A stretch of 64,000 bases of DNA from NCBI RefSeq assembly GCF_001437285.1, contig NZ_JQBF01000003.1, positions 124,001 to 188,000 of the forward strand. Reading direction: 5' to 3'. The first letter of the stretch is position 1. The number at the start of each line of letters is the position of its first letter. Source of the stretch: Pediococcus pentosaceus (lineage in GTDB: Bacteria > Bacillota > Bacilli > Lactobacillales > Lactobacillaceae). The translations under genes were made by a program, and so were the position numbers. The notes under the pieces are model-generated. The model was given only the letters and a program-made list of their open reading frames with translations, was not told where the DNA came from and searched no databases. Of this stretch, positions 25,257 to 36,109 are shown in pieces.

Positions 25257-27530
25257 TTGCCAGAAATTAATTTAATAAAAGGCCTTAATGATATGCAAAA
25301 AGAAGCGGTTCAGACAACTGAAGGACCGTTATTGATTATGGCCGGCGCCGGTAGTGGTAAGACCCGAGTTTTGACGCACCGCGTTGCATATCTAATAGAA
25401 GAAAAAGGTGTTAATCCGTGGAATGTTTTGGCAATTACCTTCACTAATAAGGCTGCTAGAGAGATGCGTGAGCGAGTTACTAGTTTGCTGGGTGATGAAG
25501 CTGCTGAAATTTGGGTATCAACGTTCCATGCTCTTTGCGTAAGAATTTTAAGAAGAAATATTGATCAACTTGGATATAATCGAGCATTTTCGATTGCCGA
25601 TCCTAGCGAACAAAGAACCCTAGTCAAACATATTTTAGCCGATTTAAATTATGATCCTAAAAAGTTTGATCCACGTTCAGTTTTAGGAACGATTTCCAAT
25701 GCTAAAAATGATTTAAAAACGCCACTCACTTATCGTGAGAATGCAAGTACTCCATATGAACAGGTAGTCGCAGATATCTATGAAGAATATCAGCGTCGCT
25801 TAGAGAACAATCAGGCTTTAGATTTTGATGATTTGATTATGAAAACCATCGAACTTTTCCAAAAGAATCCTGAAACCTTATCATTTTATCAAAATAAATT
25901 TCATTATATTCATGTGGATGAATATCAGGATACTAATCAGGCTCAATATCAATTAGTAACGATGCTAGCTAAACATTTTAGAAATATCTGTGTAGTTGGT
26001 GATTCTGATCAAAGTATTTATGGTTGGCGGGGCGCCGATATGCAAAACATCATGAACTTTGAATCAGATTATCCAGATTCAAAGACTGTAATGTTGGAAC
26101 AAAACTATCGTTCAACCCAAAATATTTTAAATGCTGCTAATGATGTGATTGAAAATAATGTAGAACGTAAACCTAAACAACTTTGGACTGATAATGATGA
26201 AGGTGAAAAAATTTCATATTATCGTGGCCAGACGGGGATTGATGAAGCCCATTTCATCGTTCAAAAAATTCGTGAGCAAATTAAAGAGCATAATTTAAAT
26301 TACGGAGATTTTGCCATTCTTTACCGGACGAATGCACAGTCACGAGTAATTGAAGATACGTTTGTTAAATCCAACATCCCTTATTTAATGGTCGGGGGAC
26401 ATAAATTCTACGATCGTAAGGAAATTAGAGATGTACTGAGTTACCTTACTTTGATTGCTAACGAAGACGATTCGATGAGTTTTGAACGAGTGATCAATGA
26501 ACCTAAACGTGGGATTGGTTCGACTTCTATTGCTAAATTACAAGCTTTCGCGGATGAAAATAATTGGTCCTTATTGAAAGCGGCTCGTAGTGTTCAGATT
26601 GCAAATGGAATTTCTAGTCGAGCTCGCAATGCAATTGAAGATTTCGCTAAGATGATTGACGCTCTACGTAAATCAGGTGAATTTTTAAATATCACAGAAT
26701 TAACAGAAGCAGTCTTGGAACAAACTGGTTATCGAGCTGCTTTAGAAAAATCTAGAACGATGGAATCAGAAGCACGCCTTGAAAATATTGACGAATTTTT
26801 AACAGTTACTAAGCAATTTGACGATAAGAATGAAGCTGAGGGAAATGAAATTGCTGACGAAAATGGTGATAACATTCAATTAGTAGATTTCTTAGCGGAT
26901 CTGGCCTTGGTTTCTGATCAAGATAATGTGGAAGAAGAGCCATCAGGAGTAACCCTCATGACCCTGCATGCGGCTAAGGGTCTTGAATTTCCAATCGTAT
27001 TTTTAGTTGGGATGGAAGATGGAATTTTCCCACTTTCTAGAGCAATGATGGATCAAGAACAATTAGAAGAAGAACGACGATTAGCCTATGTTGGAATCAC
27101 CCGAGCACGTCAAAAGTTGTATATTACGAATGCTTATTCTAGAATGCTTTATGGTAGGACACAAACTAATCCAGCTTCACGGTTCATTTCAGAAATTGGA
27201 TCACAATATTTGAAGAGTGAAAATGAAGAAAAGAGTTTTTCAAGAAATACTAAAGAAAAATCATATCCGTTTGACAATAACCGAAATGCACGCGCAACAG
27301 CTAGTGTTTATGGTAATACCCATGCTACGGCGGTTAAATCTAATGGTAGCGGAGCTGGTAAAGTTAGCTGGAATGCTGGGGATAAAGTCGAACATAAAGC
27401 TTGGGGTATTGGTACCGTAGTGAAGGTGTCTGGCGCTGGAGAAGATGCCGAATTGGATATCGCCTTTAAAGATCAAGGAATTAAGCGGTTATTGGCCGCT
27501 TTTGCACCAATTAAACGGGTTGTTGAATAA
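25257..27530 (+). CDS. pcrA: ATP-dependent DNA helicase PcrA (UvrD/Rep family)
   Basis: A superfamily 1A 3'-5' helicase used in repair and in restraining recombination. The 757-residue product shows Walker A AGAGSGKT (residues 29-36), Walker B VDEYQDTN, QNYRST, LMTLHAAKGLEF and VGITRARQKLYI. The C-terminal KAWGIGTV...LDIAF resembles the Tudor-like domain that contacts RNA polymerase. TTG 25257 is 10 bases after AGAGG; an upstream TTG at 25248 is too close. In most lactobacilli ligA follows; here camS follows instead. Confidence 0.95.
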   Translation: MPEINLIKGLNDMQKEAVQTTEGPLLIMAGAGSGKTRVLTHRVAYLIEEKGVNPWNVLAITFTNKAAREMRERVTSLLGDEAAEIWVSTFHALCVRILRRNIDQLGYNRAFSIADPSEQRTLVKHILADLNYDPKKFDPRSVLGTISNAKNDLKTPLTYRENASTPYEQVVADIYEEYQRRLENNQALDFDDLIMKTIELFQKNPETLSFYQNKFHYIHVDEYQDTNQAQYQLVTMLAKHFRNICVVGDSDQSIYGWRGADMQNIMNFESDYPDSKTVMLEQNYRSTQNILNAANDVIENNVERKPKQLWTDNDEGEKISYYRGQTGIDEAHFIVQKIREQIKEHNLNYGDFAILYRTNAQSRVIEDTFVKSNIPYLMVGGHKFYDRKEIRDVLSYLTLIANEDDSMSFERVINEPKRGIGSTSIAKLQAFADENNWSLLKAARSVQIANGISSRARNAIEDFAKMIDALRKSGEFLNITELTEAVLEQTGYRAALEKSRTMESEARLENIDEFLTVTKQFDDKNEAEGNEIADENGDNIQLVDFLADLALVSDQDNVEEEPSGVTLMTLHAAKGLEFPIVFLVGMEDGIFPLSRAMMDQEQLEEERRLAYVGITRARQKLYITNAYSRMLYGRTQTNPASRFISEIGSQYLKSENEEKSFSRNTKEKSYPFDNNRNARATASVYGNTHATAVKSNGSGAGKVSWNAGDKVEHKAWGIGTVVKVSGAGEDAELDIAFKDQGIKRLLAAFAPIKRVVE

Positions 27531-27598
27531 AGAATTTTATACAGGGTTTAGGTTAGCGGTATAATTAGGGATAAATGAAAGATTGAGGAAACTTTTCT

Positions 27599-28756
27599 AT
27601 GAATGTAACTAAAAAATTGAGTTTATTAGTTGCCACATTAGTTATGGGCGTGGGACTGACTGCCTGTGGAAGTTTAGATAATTCATCAATGCAATCTTCT
27701 ACCAATAATGTGACCGGAAAAAAGAACAAAAAAAATAATTACCAAACAACAGGATCAGCTTCAGGCTCGTATGCTGGGGTGATTAAAAATGGAAAATACG
27801 TGACAAGCAAGTCACGGGGATTAACTGCCGATCAAAATGGTAATGTTAATAACACCAAGAGTTTCGAGAGTGGATTACAAGACATTTCCAAAAAGATTTT
27901 TCCAACCTCTCAATATGTTTTCCAAGAAGGTCAATATCTGAGTTCAGATACTGTTCAAAATTGGCTTGATCGGGAATCTAAGAGCAATCCGGAAGGGCTG
28001 AACCCTAAGGATAATGGTTCAAAAGACCCAGACAAACGAAACCCAATTTATCTCCAGGCTCTTGAAGAACAGGATTATATGGAAAAATCAGGAACTTCTT
28101 TGAAACTCAAAGGGGTTACAATTGGATTAGCGATGAATTCGGTTGATTATTATCAAAAAGAACAATACGGCGCTCAATATGAGACTAAAATCTCAGATGC
28201 CGAGATTAAGGCTAAGAGTCAAGAAATTGCTCAAAAAATGCTAGAACGACTTCGCAAGAAATCTGAATTTAAAAATGTTCCAATTGTGATTGCAGTCTAT
28301 AAACAAGCTTCCAATGATAGCCTAGTTGGTGGAACGTTTATGCGTTATTCTAACAATTCCGGTGAAAAGCTTGCAAAATGGAAAGACTTAGACTACAAGA
28401 ATGTTGTTTATCCAATTAGTGATACGGAAACCTCACCTAATAGCAATGATTCTAGTGCGTTTGATAACTTTAAGACGCAAGTAGAAAGCTTCTTCCCTAA
28501 TTTAAGTGGGATTACTGCAAAAGCAAGATACGACGGTAAATCGATGGAAGGTATGAGTGTATCAATCACGACTCAATTCTATAGTGAGACTGAGATTAAC
28601 AGTTTTACTCAATTTGTTTCAACTCAGGCTGAAAAGTATCTTCCTAGTGGAGTTAATATTGATATAACAATTAAATCTACTGATGAAGTCCAGAGTTTCC
28701 TATCGCGCTCAGCTAAAGAAAAGACGTTTAGTTCTCATGTCTTTTCAAGTTATTAA
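27599..28756 (+). CDS. camS: CamS family sex-pheromone-type lipoprotein
   Basis: A 385-residue lipoprotein with lipobox GLTAC (Cys at 23) followed by a Ser/Asn tether and a globular domain (QVFQEGQYLSSDTVQNWL..., VPIVIAVYKQASNDS). In enterococci and staphylococci the signal peptide of this family gives rise to peptide sex pheromones. Here the hydrophobic stretch before Cys is LLVATLVMGVGLTA; whether a peptide is released is unknown. ATG 27599 follows GAGGAAA. It precedes gatCAB as usual. Confidence 0.88.
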   Translation: MNVTKKLSLLVATLVMGVGLTACGSLDNSSMQSSTNNVTGKKNKKNNYQTTGSASGSYAGVIKNGKYVTSKSRGLTADQNGNVNNTKSFESGLQDISKKIFPTSQYVFQEGQYLSSDTVQNWLDRESKSNPEGLNPKDNGSKDPDKRNPIYLQALEEQDYMEKSGTSLKLKGVTIGLAMNSVDYYQKEQYGAQYETKISDAEIKAKSQEIAQKMLERLRKKSEFKNVPIVIAVYKQASNDSLVGGTFMRYSNNSGEKLAKWKDLDYKNVVYPISDTETSPNSNDSSAFDNFKTQVESFFPNLSGITAKARYDGKSMEGMSVSITTQFYSETEINSFTQFVSTQAEKYLPSGVNIDITIKSTDEVQSFLSRSAKEKTFSSHVFSSY

Positions 28757-28775
28757 ATCTTAGAAGGAGAAATCA

Positions 28776-29090
28776 ATGACAACTGAAAATAACATTACTA
28801 AAAAAGATGTAGAACATGTTGCTACGTTAGCTAAACTAAAATTTAATGACGAACAACTTGAAAAATTTACGGATCAAATCGAAGATATTATCGATTTAGT
28901 GGATACTTTAAATGAGGTTGACACAACCAATGTCGAACCTACTTTTAATGTTACTGATCAATTAAATCGAATGCGTGAAGATGTAGCTGTTCGTTCGAAT
29001 GATAAGGAAGCATTATTAGCTAATGCCCCTGAAACAGAAAACGGATTTATCCGTGTACCAGCAATTCTTGATGAAAGTGGGGAAGCATAA
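28776..29090 (+). CDS. gatC: Aspartyl/glutamyl-tRNA amidotransferase subunit C
   Basis: GatC clamps GatA and GatB in the enzyme that converts Glu-tRNA(Gln) to Gln-tRNA(Gln) (and Asp-tRNA(Asn) to Asn-tRNA(Asn)). 104 residues, with [12 protein letters not shown] and the central [10 protein letters not shown] belt. ATG 28776 behind AAGGAG. Its stop overlaps gatA by one base, coupling translation. Confidence 0.95.
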   Translation: MTTENNITKKDVEHVATLAKLKFNDEQLEKFTDQIEDIIDLVDTLNEVDTTNVEPTFNVTDQLNRMREDVAVRSNDKEALLANAPETENGFIRVPAILDESGEA

Positions 29091-30550
29091 TGAAGTTTTT
29101 TGATATAACAGTAACAGAGCTTCACCAAAAGTTAGTTGATAAAGAATTAACAGTAACTGAATTAGTTTCAGAAACATTGGATCAAATTGAAGCCGACCAA
29201 AAAGTTTTAAATGATTTTGTGACCATTAATCGCGAGGGAGCTTTAGCTCAAGCCCGTGCTATCGATGAAAAGGGAATTAACCCTGATAATATTTGGGCCG
29301 GAATCCCGATTGCTGTCAAAGACAATATTGTAACCAAAGGAATCAAAACTACTGCTGCATCTAAGATGCTCAGTAACTTTATACCCATCTACAATGCAAC
29401 TGTTATTGAACGTTTACAAGCTAATGATGTAATTATTATTGGTAAGACAAATATGGATGAATTTGCCATGGGTGGATCAACTGAAACTTCATACTTTGGT
29501 GATACGCGTAATCCATGGGATCATACTAAGGTTCCTGGTGGGTCATCAGGTGGTTCTGCTACAACAGTTTCAGCTGGAAATTCAATTGCTGCTCTTGGTT
29601 CAGACACGGGTGGCTCAATTCGTCAACCAGCCTCATACACTGGAATTGTTGGGATAAAACCAACTTATGGACGTATCTCACGTTATGGTTTGATTGCTTT
29701 TGGATCAAGTTTAGATCAAATTGGACCCATGACGCGTACGGTTAAGGATAATGCAGCTTTATTGAATATTATTGCTGGAATGGATGAGCGCGATTTAACT
29801 AGTTCTGACAAAAAGGTACCAGACTTCACATCTAAGATTGGTAAAGATATTAAGGGGATGAAGATTGGTTTGCCTAAGGAATATCTAGGCGATGGAATCA
29901 ATGAAGACGTTAAAAAAGTCGTACGTCAGGCAGTTGAAACATTAACTAATTTGGGAGCAACGATTGAAGAAATTTCGCTCCCACGGAGTAAGTACGGTGT
30001 AGCAGCTTATTATATTATCGGTTCTTCAGAAGCTTCATCTAACTTACAACGCTTCGATGGTATTAGATATGGTCATCGAGCTCAAAATGTCAAAAATCTT
30101 GAAGATGTATATGTTAAATCACGTTCCGAAGGTTTCGGAGATGAAGTAAAGCGTCGTATCATGTTAGGGACTTATTCGTTATCGGCTGGTACATATGATG
30201 CATACTTTAAGAAGGCAGCCCAAGTTCGTACTTTAATTATTAATGATTTCAATAAAATCTTTGAAGATTATGATTTGATTATTGGACCAACAGCTCCAAC
30301 ACCAGCCTACGCTATAGGCGCTGAAGTTGATGATCCAACTACAATGTATATGAATGATGTTCTAACAATCCCAGTTAACTTAGCAGGTTTACCAGCAATG
30401 TCAGTTCCTGCTGGATTTAGTGATAATATGCCAGTCGGATTACAAATTATTGCTAAACCGTTTGATGAAGAAACGATGTATCAAGCTGGGGCAGCTTTTG
30501 AAGCTGCGACCGAGGTACATTCAAAGCACCCTGAAATGGAGGACAAATAA
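29090..30550 (+). CDS. gatA: Aspartyl/glutamyl-tRNA amidotransferase subunit A
   Basis: The glutaminase subunit, supplying ammonia through a channel to GatB. The amidase-signature Ser-cisSer-Lys triad is visible: Lys in IPIAVKDNI, cis-Ser in GGSSGGSA and the nucleophilic Ser in [13 protein letters not shown]. 486 residues is family length. Overlaps gatC and gatB by one base each. Confidence 0.97.
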   Translation: MKFFDITVTELHQKLVDKELTVTELVSETLDQIEADQKVLNDFVTINREGALAQARAIDEKGINPDNIWAGIPIAVKDNIVTKGIKTTAASKMLSNFIPIYNATVIERLQANDVIIIGKTNMDEFAMGGSTETSYFGDTRNPWDHTKVPGGSSGGSATTVSAGNSIAALGSDTGGSIRQPASYTGIVGIKPTYGRISRYGLIAFGSSLDQIGPMTRTVKDNAALLNIIAGMDERDLTSSDKKVPDFTSKIGKDIKGMKIGLPKEYLGDGINEDVKKVVRQAVETLTNLGATIEEISLPRSKYGVAAYYIIGSSEASSNLQRFDGIRYGHRAQNVKNLEDVYVKSRSEGFGDEVKRRIMLGTYSLSAGTYDAYFKKAAQVRTLIINDFNKIFEDYDLIIGPTAPTPAYAIGAEVDDPTTMYMNDVLTIPVNLAGLPAMSVPAGFSDNMPVGLQIIAKPFDEETMYQAGAAFEAATEVHSKHPEMEDK

Positions 30551-31977
30551 TGAATTTTAAAACAACTATTGGACTTGAAGTCCACATTGAATTAAAAACA
30601 AACTCGAAAATTTTTAGTCCTTCACCCGTTGAATTTGGTGACCAACCTAATGCTAATACGAACGTAATTGACTGGGGATACCCGGGAGTATTACCTCAAA
30701 CTAACAAGGGTGTGGTTGAGGCAGGGATGATGGCTGCCAAAGCTTTACATGCTAATATTACTAGAACCCAACATTTCGATCGTAAAAATTATTTTTATCC
30801 TGATAATCCTAAGGCTTATCAAGTTACCCAAGCGGATACTCCAATTGGTACGGATGGTTGGATTGAAATCGAAGTAGAAGGTAAAAAGAAAAAAGTCGGT
30901 ATTGCCGAGATGCATATTGAAGAAGATGCCGGTAAAAATAGTCATAATCCCAATGGATACTCTTATGTTGATTTGAATCGTCAGGGTACTCCGTTAATTG
31001 AAATTGTTTCTAAACCAGATATCGAATCACCAGATGAAGCTTATGCATATCTTGAAGCGTTGCGTCAACGAATTCAATTTACTGGTATTTCAGATGTTAA
31101 GATGGAAGAAGGATCCATGCGAGTCGACGTTAATATTTCTATTAGACCACTGGGTTCTGAAAAATTTGGTACAAAAGCTGAATTGAAGAATATTAATTCC
31201 TTTAACTTTGTCCGTAAGGGACTTGCTTTTGAAGAAAAACGTCAACAAAAAATTCTGTTAGCTGGTGGACAAGTTCGTCCTGAAACGCGTCGTTATGATG
31301 AAACTACGGGGCAAACTATTTTGATGCGTGTCAAAGAAGGGGCAGAAGATTATCGTTATTTCCCAGAACCGGATCTTCCAAGCATTACCATTGATGATGA
31401 ATGGATCAAAGACGTTGAAGATAAGATGCCAGAAATGCCTGGTAAGCGACGCGCTCGTTACGTTGAAGAACTTGGTTTGACAGATTACGATGCGATGGTC
31501 TTAACTCAAACTAAGGAAATGTCAGATTTCTTTGAAGCTACTGTTGCTCAAGGAGCTGATCCTAAATTAACGGCCAACTATTTGATGGGGGATGTTAATG
31601 CCTACTTAAATGACCAAAAAGTCGATCTTCAAGAAACCAAATTAACTCCTGGACACTTGGCCAGCATGGTTAAAATGATTACTGATGAAACGATTTCTTC
31701 TAAGATGGCTAAGAAGGTCTTTAAAGCTATCACCCAAGGTGAAGAACCTACAAGTTGGGTTAAAGCTAAGGGACTGGTTCAACTATCAGACCCAGCTGTT
31801 TTGAAGCCAATGATTGTAGAAATCGTTGATAATAATGAACAATCTGTTGCTGACTTTAAGAATGGTAAAGATCGAGCAGTGGGCTTCTTAGTGGGACAAA
31901 TTATGAAACAAACTAAAGGACAAGCTAACCCTAAAGTAGTTAACAAAATCCTAATGCAAGAACTTAATTCTCGTTAG
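30550..31977 (+). CDS. gatB: Aspartyl/glutamyl-tRNA amidotransferase subunit B
   Basis: GatB phosphorylates the misacylated Glu- or Asp-tRNA and transfers ammonia to it. The 475-residue protein begins [15 protein letters not shown], has the central kinase region with [16 protein letters not shown] and EGSMRVDVN, and ends in the YqeY-like tail domain that senses tRNA. The presence of GatCAB implies a non-discriminating GluRS and makes the tRNA-Gln/tRNA-Glu pair at 56.7 kb relevant. Confidence 0.97.
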   Translation: MNFKTTIGLEVHIELKTNSKIFSPSPVEFGDQPNANTNVIDWGYPGVLPQTNKGVVEAGMMAAKALHANITRTQHFDRKNYFYPDNPKAYQVTQADTPIGTDGWIEIEVEGKKKKVGIAEMHIEEDAGKNSHNPNGYSYVDLNRQGTPLIEIVSKPDIESPDEAYAYLEALRQRIQFTGISDVKMEEGSMRVDVNISIRPLGSEKFGTKAELKNINSFNFVRKGLAFEEKRQQKILLAGGQVRPETRRYDETTGQTILMRVKEGAEDYRYFPEPDLPSITIDDEWIKDVEDKMPEMPGKRRARYVEELGLTDYDAMVLTQTKEMSDFFEATVAQGADPKLTANYLMGDVNAYLNDQKVDLQETKLTPGHLASMVKMITDETISSKMAKKVFKAITQGEEPTSWVKAKGLVQLSDPAVLKPMIVEIVDNNEQSVADFKNGKDRAVGFLVGQIMKQTKGQANPKVVNKILMQELNSR

Positions 31978-32004
31978 AGGAATAGAATCGGAGGATGACG
32001 TACG

Positions 32005-33006
32005 ATGCGGAAACGTGCGCGAATTATATATAACCCAACTTCAGGACGTGAAATGATTAAACAACACTTAGTTGAAATTCTTGCGGTAATTGAGAAAGCA
32101 GGATATGAGACAAGTGCTTTTGCTACTACACCTGAACCCGATTCTGCCAAAAACGAGGCTCGCCGAGCTGCAAAAGATGGATTTGATTTAGTGGTTGCAG
32201 CTGGCGGAGACGGAACGATTAATGAAGTAGTAAATGGAATTGCACCGTTACTTAGACGTCCTAAAATGGCGATTATCCCAACTGGAACGACCAATGATTA
32301 TGCGCGGGCTTTACGAATTCCTCGCGAAGATCCAGTGGGTGCTGCCAAAGTTATTTTGCAAAATCAACGACTAAAGATGGATATTGGTAAAGCTGGCGAA
32401 AATTATTTCATTAATATTGCGGCCGGTGGTTTATTAACGGAATTAACTTATGATGTGCCTTCAAACCTCAAAAGTATTTTTGGCTATCTTGCATATATTG
32501 TTAAGGGGGCAGAATTACTACCACGGGTAAAACCGGTTGAAATGGACATCGAATATGATGGAGAACGATATCATGGTAAAGCTTCCATGTTTTTCCTCGC
32601 GTTAACGAATTCAATTGGTGGGTTTGAACAAATTGTACCGGATGCCTCTCTGGATGATGGGAAATTTACAATGATTATTGTAAAATCAGGTAATTTGCCT
32701 AACTTACTCCATTTAATGGTTAAAGCCTTAAATGGAAAACATGTCAATGATTCGCGGATCATCTATCGGAAAGCACGAAAAGTTACGGTCCGTCCAGTAA
32801 ACGATCGTGTTATGGTTAATTTGGATGGGGAGTATGGTGGAGATGCTCCTATGGTATTTAAAAATTTAAAACGCCATATTGAAATGTTCACTAACTTAGA
32901 TGATGTACCAGTTAATTTGATTAAAGAAGATGACGAATATCGACAAGTGGAACAACAATTTGTCGAAGAAGTTCAAAATCTTCCAGATGATAACAAAATA
33001 GATTAA
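32005..33006 (+). CDS. dgkB: Diacylglycerol kinase, DgkB type
   Basis: Soluble diacylglycerol kinase recycling diacylglycerol from lipoteichoic acid synthesis into phosphatidate. 333 residues, with the nucleotide-binding GGDGTINEV, the IPTGTTNDYARAL loop and a C-terminal DGEYGGDAP strand typical of the YegS/DgkB fold. The C-terminal tail is acidic. ATG 32005 behind GGAGGATG. Placed between gatB and rlmD as in other lactobacilli. Confidence 0.93.
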   Translation: MRKRARIIYNPTSGREMIKQHLVEILAVIEKAGYETSAFATTPEPDSAKNEARRAAKDGFDLVVAAGGDGTINEVVNGIAPLLRRPKMAIIPTGTTNDYARALRIPREDPVGAAKVILQNQRLKMDIGKAGENYFINIAAGGLLTELTYDVPSNLKSIFGYLAYIVKGAELLPRVKPVEMDIEYDGERYHGKASMFFLALTNSIGGFEQIVPDASLDDGKFTMIIVKSGNLPNLLHLMVKALNGKHVNDSRIIYRKARKVTVRPVNDRVMVNLDGEYGGDAPMVFKNLKRHIEMFTNLDDVPVNLIKEDDEYRQVEQQFVEEVQNLPDDNKID

Positions 33007-33068
33007 AGAAAAGCTTGAGAAATACGCTGAAATGCGTTACAGTTCTTGAGTAGCACACGAGAATAAAG

Positions 33069-33099
33069 CAGGCTGGTATTAATGTGCCAGCCTGTTTTT
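33069..33099 (+). terminator. Terminator after dgkB
   Basis: CAGGCTGG / CCAGCCTG with a 10-base loop and five T; closes the pcrA-dgkB stretch before rlmD. Confidence 0.85.
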
Positions 33100-33124
33100 A
33101 TCAGTAAATAGATAGGGGAAATAA

Positions 33125-34492
33125 ATGAAGAGTACAGCACCTGTTGAAAAAAATTTAGTATATACGGTAGAAATTGAAGATTTAACATATCAAGGCATGG
33201 GAGTTGCTAAGATTGAACATTTTCCAATTTTTATCGCTGATAGTATTCCTGGTGAAAAGATTGAAACTAAGATTATTAAGGTTCAAAAGAATTTTGCTTT
33301 TGGACGTGTAGAAAAGGTCCTAGAAGAAAGTCCAGATCGTGTAGAAAGTAATGATGCCGCTTATACCCAAACTGGAATTGCGCCATTACAACACATCACG
33401 TATGATGCACAACTAAAATTCAAACAAAATCAAATTAAAAACTTATTGAAAAAGTCACATTTAGAAGATTTAGAAGTGGCTGATACAGTTGGAATGGAAA
33501 ATCCAACCGGTTATCGTAACAAGGCTCAAATTCCAGTACGTAAAATTAAAGGAAAACTTCAAACTGGCTTTTTCAAGCGAAACAGCCATGATTTAGTTCC
33601 TATCGAAGATTTTTATATTCAAGATCCAGTAATTGATAAGGTAATCGTTGAAGTACGCGATATTTTACGCGAATTTTATATTGATCCATATCGTGAAGCC
33701 GAAAATAAGGGGATTATTCGAAATATTATGGTCCGTCGTGGACGTCGTTCAGGACAGATCATGGTAGTTTTGATTACGCGTACTAAAGATGTTCCTCATC
33801 TAGCAGAAATTACAGAAGCAATTGCTGCTATTGATGGAGTTGTTAGTGTAATTCAAAATATTAATTACAAACAAACTAACGTCATTATGGGAGATGAAGA
33901 CCGAGTTCTTGCAGGTGAATCAGTTATTCATGATGAACTTTTAGGATTGGATTTCATTATTTCAGCTCATTCTTTCTATCAAGTTAACCCTATCCAAACT
34001 GAAAAACTTTATCAACTTGCTATCGATAAAGCTGGATTAACTGGAGAAGAAACTGTGATTGATGTTTATAGCGGAATCGGTACAATTTCGCTTGCGATGG
34101 CAAAAGCTGCTAAAAAAGTTTACGGCGTAGAAATTGTTAAGGAAGCTGTTCAAGACGCTAAAATCAACGCCTTCCAAAATAACGCAAGTAATACTGAATT
34201 TGTTGTTGGTAAAGCCGAAGAACAAATGCAAAAATGGCAAGAAGATGGCTTGAAACCGGACGTTGTTGTTGTTGATCCTCCACGAAAAGGACTTGACCAA
34301 AGTGTTATTGATGCAACTGTTGGTATGAAGCCAAAACGGGTTGTTTATGTAAGCTGTAACCCTGCAACCCTTGTGCGTGATATTGATCGTTTTGGAGAAC
34401 AAGGCTATGTAGTAAATCAACCAATCGTTCCCGTGGACCAATTTCCACAAACACCACACGTAGAAAGCGTTACGGTGTTAGAACGAGTTTAG
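33125..34492 (+). CDS. rlmD: 23S rRNA (uracil-5-)-methyltransferase RlmD/RlmCD type
   Basis: A 455-residue SAM-dependent RNA m5U methyltransferase. An N-terminal TRAM domain (EIEDLTYQGMGVAKIEHFPIFI) is followed by the methyltransferase fold with SAM-binding DVYSGIGTISLAMA, DPPRKGLDQ, and the catalytic Cys in YVSCNPATLVRD. In Bacillus a single enzyme (RlmCD) modifies both U747 and U1939, so dual specificity is possible. ATG 33125 follows a GGGGAAA site. Confidence 0.93.
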   Translation: MKSTAPVEKNLVYTVEIEDLTYQGMGVAKIEHFPIFIADSIPGEKIETKIIKVQKNFAFGRVEKVLEESPDRVESNDAAYTQTGIAPLQHITYDAQLKFKQNQIKNLLKKSHLEDLEVADTVGMENPTGYRNKAQIPVRKIKGKLQTGFFKRNSHDLVPIEDFYIQDPVIDKVIVEVRDILREFYIDPYREAENKGIIRNIMVRRGRRSGQIMVVLITRTKDVPHLAEITEAIAAIDGVVSVIQNINYKQTNVIMGDEDRVLAGESVIHDELLGLDFIISAHSFYQVNPIQTEKLYQLAIDKAGLTGEETVIDVYSGIGTISLAMAKAAKKVYGVEIVKEAVQDAKINAFQNNASNTEFVVGKAEEQMQKWQEDGLKPDVVVVDPPRKGLDQSVIDATVGMKPKRVVYVSCNPATLVRDIDRFGEQGYVVNQPIVPVDQFPQTPHVESVTVLERV

Positions 34493-34524
34493 ATAAAAAT
34501 AAATTTTAAATTTCATTGATTAAA

Positions 34525-34565
34525 AAGCGTACTACTTATTTTCGAATAAGTAGTACGCTTTTTTA
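34525..34565 (+). terminator. Terminator after rlmD
   Basis: A perfect 16-bp stem, AAGCGTACTACTTATT with its complement, closed by a TTCG tetraloop and followed by T6. Confidence 0.92.
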
Positions 34566-34635
34566 TTAAAATTATGATAAGAAACGGATTAAATATTATA
34601 ATTGATTACAGAACGAAAGTATGGAGGGCAATGTG

Positions 34636-35523
34636 ATGGCTAGTCAACAAATAAAAATCGAGAATATTACTATGAATGAGGTATTAAAGGCAATGCATCG
34701 ATTAGGAGGTCAAGTTACAAGAAAGGATATTCGGCAAGATATACGAGATAATTCAGATGTAATTTCCGATAATGAAGTAGATAAAGTTAGAGTATCAAAA
34801 AAAACGGGCAACAAGTACAGACCCTTTAATTGGACATTGAATTTTGCCATTAAGTATCTTATCATGACAGATTATATCGAAACAGAAGATAATCGAGAAT
34901 TAGAGTTATCAAAAAAAGGTCGTAATATTAATTTTCTAGAATTTGATGCAGCAAGGTACGTGAGGCCTATTGTTGAAAAACAGTTAGTTGAGGAAAAAGA
35001 GAATAAAATTTCGGTTATCGAAGAAGTTGAAAGTGAACAGGTTGAGCCTGATGCTAGAGAAGAATCTTGGCGAGAGCAATTACTAAATGCATTAATAAAG
35101 ATGAATCCTAAGAAATTTGAACTTTTCTGCCGAGGATTATTAAAGAAAATGGACATTGATGTTGACGATGTAATTGGTGTAAAGTTTGTCGCTGATGGAG
35201 GCCTAGATGGTTTTGGATATGTCCGTTCGGATGATTATCGAACTACTCGTGTAGCTCTTCAAGTTAAACGTTGGCAAAGTAAGGTGTCCGCTCCTGAGAT
35301 TGATAAATTTCGTGGTGCTATGGACAAATTCAATGCCGAATTTGGGATCTTTATTACTAATTCAGATTTTACTCGAGAAGCCGTTGAAACTGCTCGTCAA
35401 GGTACAAGAATTATTACATTAATTAATGGCGATCAAATTTGTGATCTAGTTGCTAAATATAATTATTACGTTGAGCCTGTAACTACATACCGACTTAAAG
35501 AATTTTATTTGGATAAGGATTAA
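34636..35523 (+). CDS. Mrr-like restriction endonuclease
   Basis: A 295-residue protein combining an N-terminal winged-helix domain of the Mrr_N type (about 10-100) and a C-terminal PD-(D/E)xK nuclease of the Mrr class (about 140-280). The nuclease core shows FELFCRGLL, GGLDGFGYV with the metal-binding Asp, and ALQVKRW giving the Q-x-K signature, then FITNSDFT. Such enzymes are type IV restriction systems that cut modified DNA, or solitary housekeeping nucleases. ATG 34636 is 8 bases after GGAGG. No methylase or partner gene adjoins it; a long gene-free region follows. Confidence 0.85.
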   Translation: MASQQIKIENITMNEVLKAMHRLGGQVTRKDIRQDIRDNSDVISDNEVDKVRVSKKTGNKYRPFNWTLNFAIKYLIMTDYIETEDNRELELSKKGRNINFLEFDAARYVRPIVEKQLVEEKENKISVIEEVESEQVEPDAREESWREQLLNALIKMNPKKFELFCRGLLKKMDIDVDDVIGVKFVADGGLDGFGYVRSDDYRTTRVALQVKRWQSKVSAPEIDKFRGAMDKFNAEFGIFITNSDFTREAVETARQGTRIITLINGDQICDLVAKYNYYVEPVTTYRLKEFYLDKD

Positions 35524-36050
35524 CAATGGTTATTTGTACAATTCAGCCTTGTAAGGTATATCGAGAAATTTTAGTAAAGATAGTTTTTAATGCAATCCAG
35601 CGTTTTCTATAAATTTAAAAGATGACGCTGATTTTTTGTGAGTGTATCGTTAAATAATCAATATTATAGGCTCTTTAAAAAAGAAAAATACCTATCTTAT
35701 CTGGTCCTGACGACAAATCCGAAACTATAACATATTAACAACTAGATTTTTTAGATGCCAGCTAATATTTGGGGTTATCTCACATTGTAGTGAGTATGAG
35801 CAGAATGCAATTCTTTCCAGACTTGCTTCTGGTCAATAAAAAGGTATGCTTGTGTCGATTAGTAAAATTTAAACAACTCTATATGTGAATTCACGCTGAA
35901 GAATAATGTCTACTAACAAATTTGGGTTTTCTAATCTAGTAAAACAGATTCAGAACTAAACCTATTCAAAGTTTTCCCTGAAAAATAAACACACAGCTAA
36001 AAATTACTGAGTACAATTCAATTATTTACATTTTTCTTTAAAAATTCTTT
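35524..36050. other. Long gene-free region after the Mrr-like gene
   Basis: More than 500 bases without a supported coding frame. The text is AT-rich and without strong hairpins or promoter-like boxes; it may be decayed accessory DNA. I see no recognisable gene remnant. Confidence 0.5.
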
Positions 36051-36109
36051 CTACAAAAAATGGATAGTCACATTCCATTTCGAGGTTTAAGTTAAGAAAT
36101 CAATGTCGA

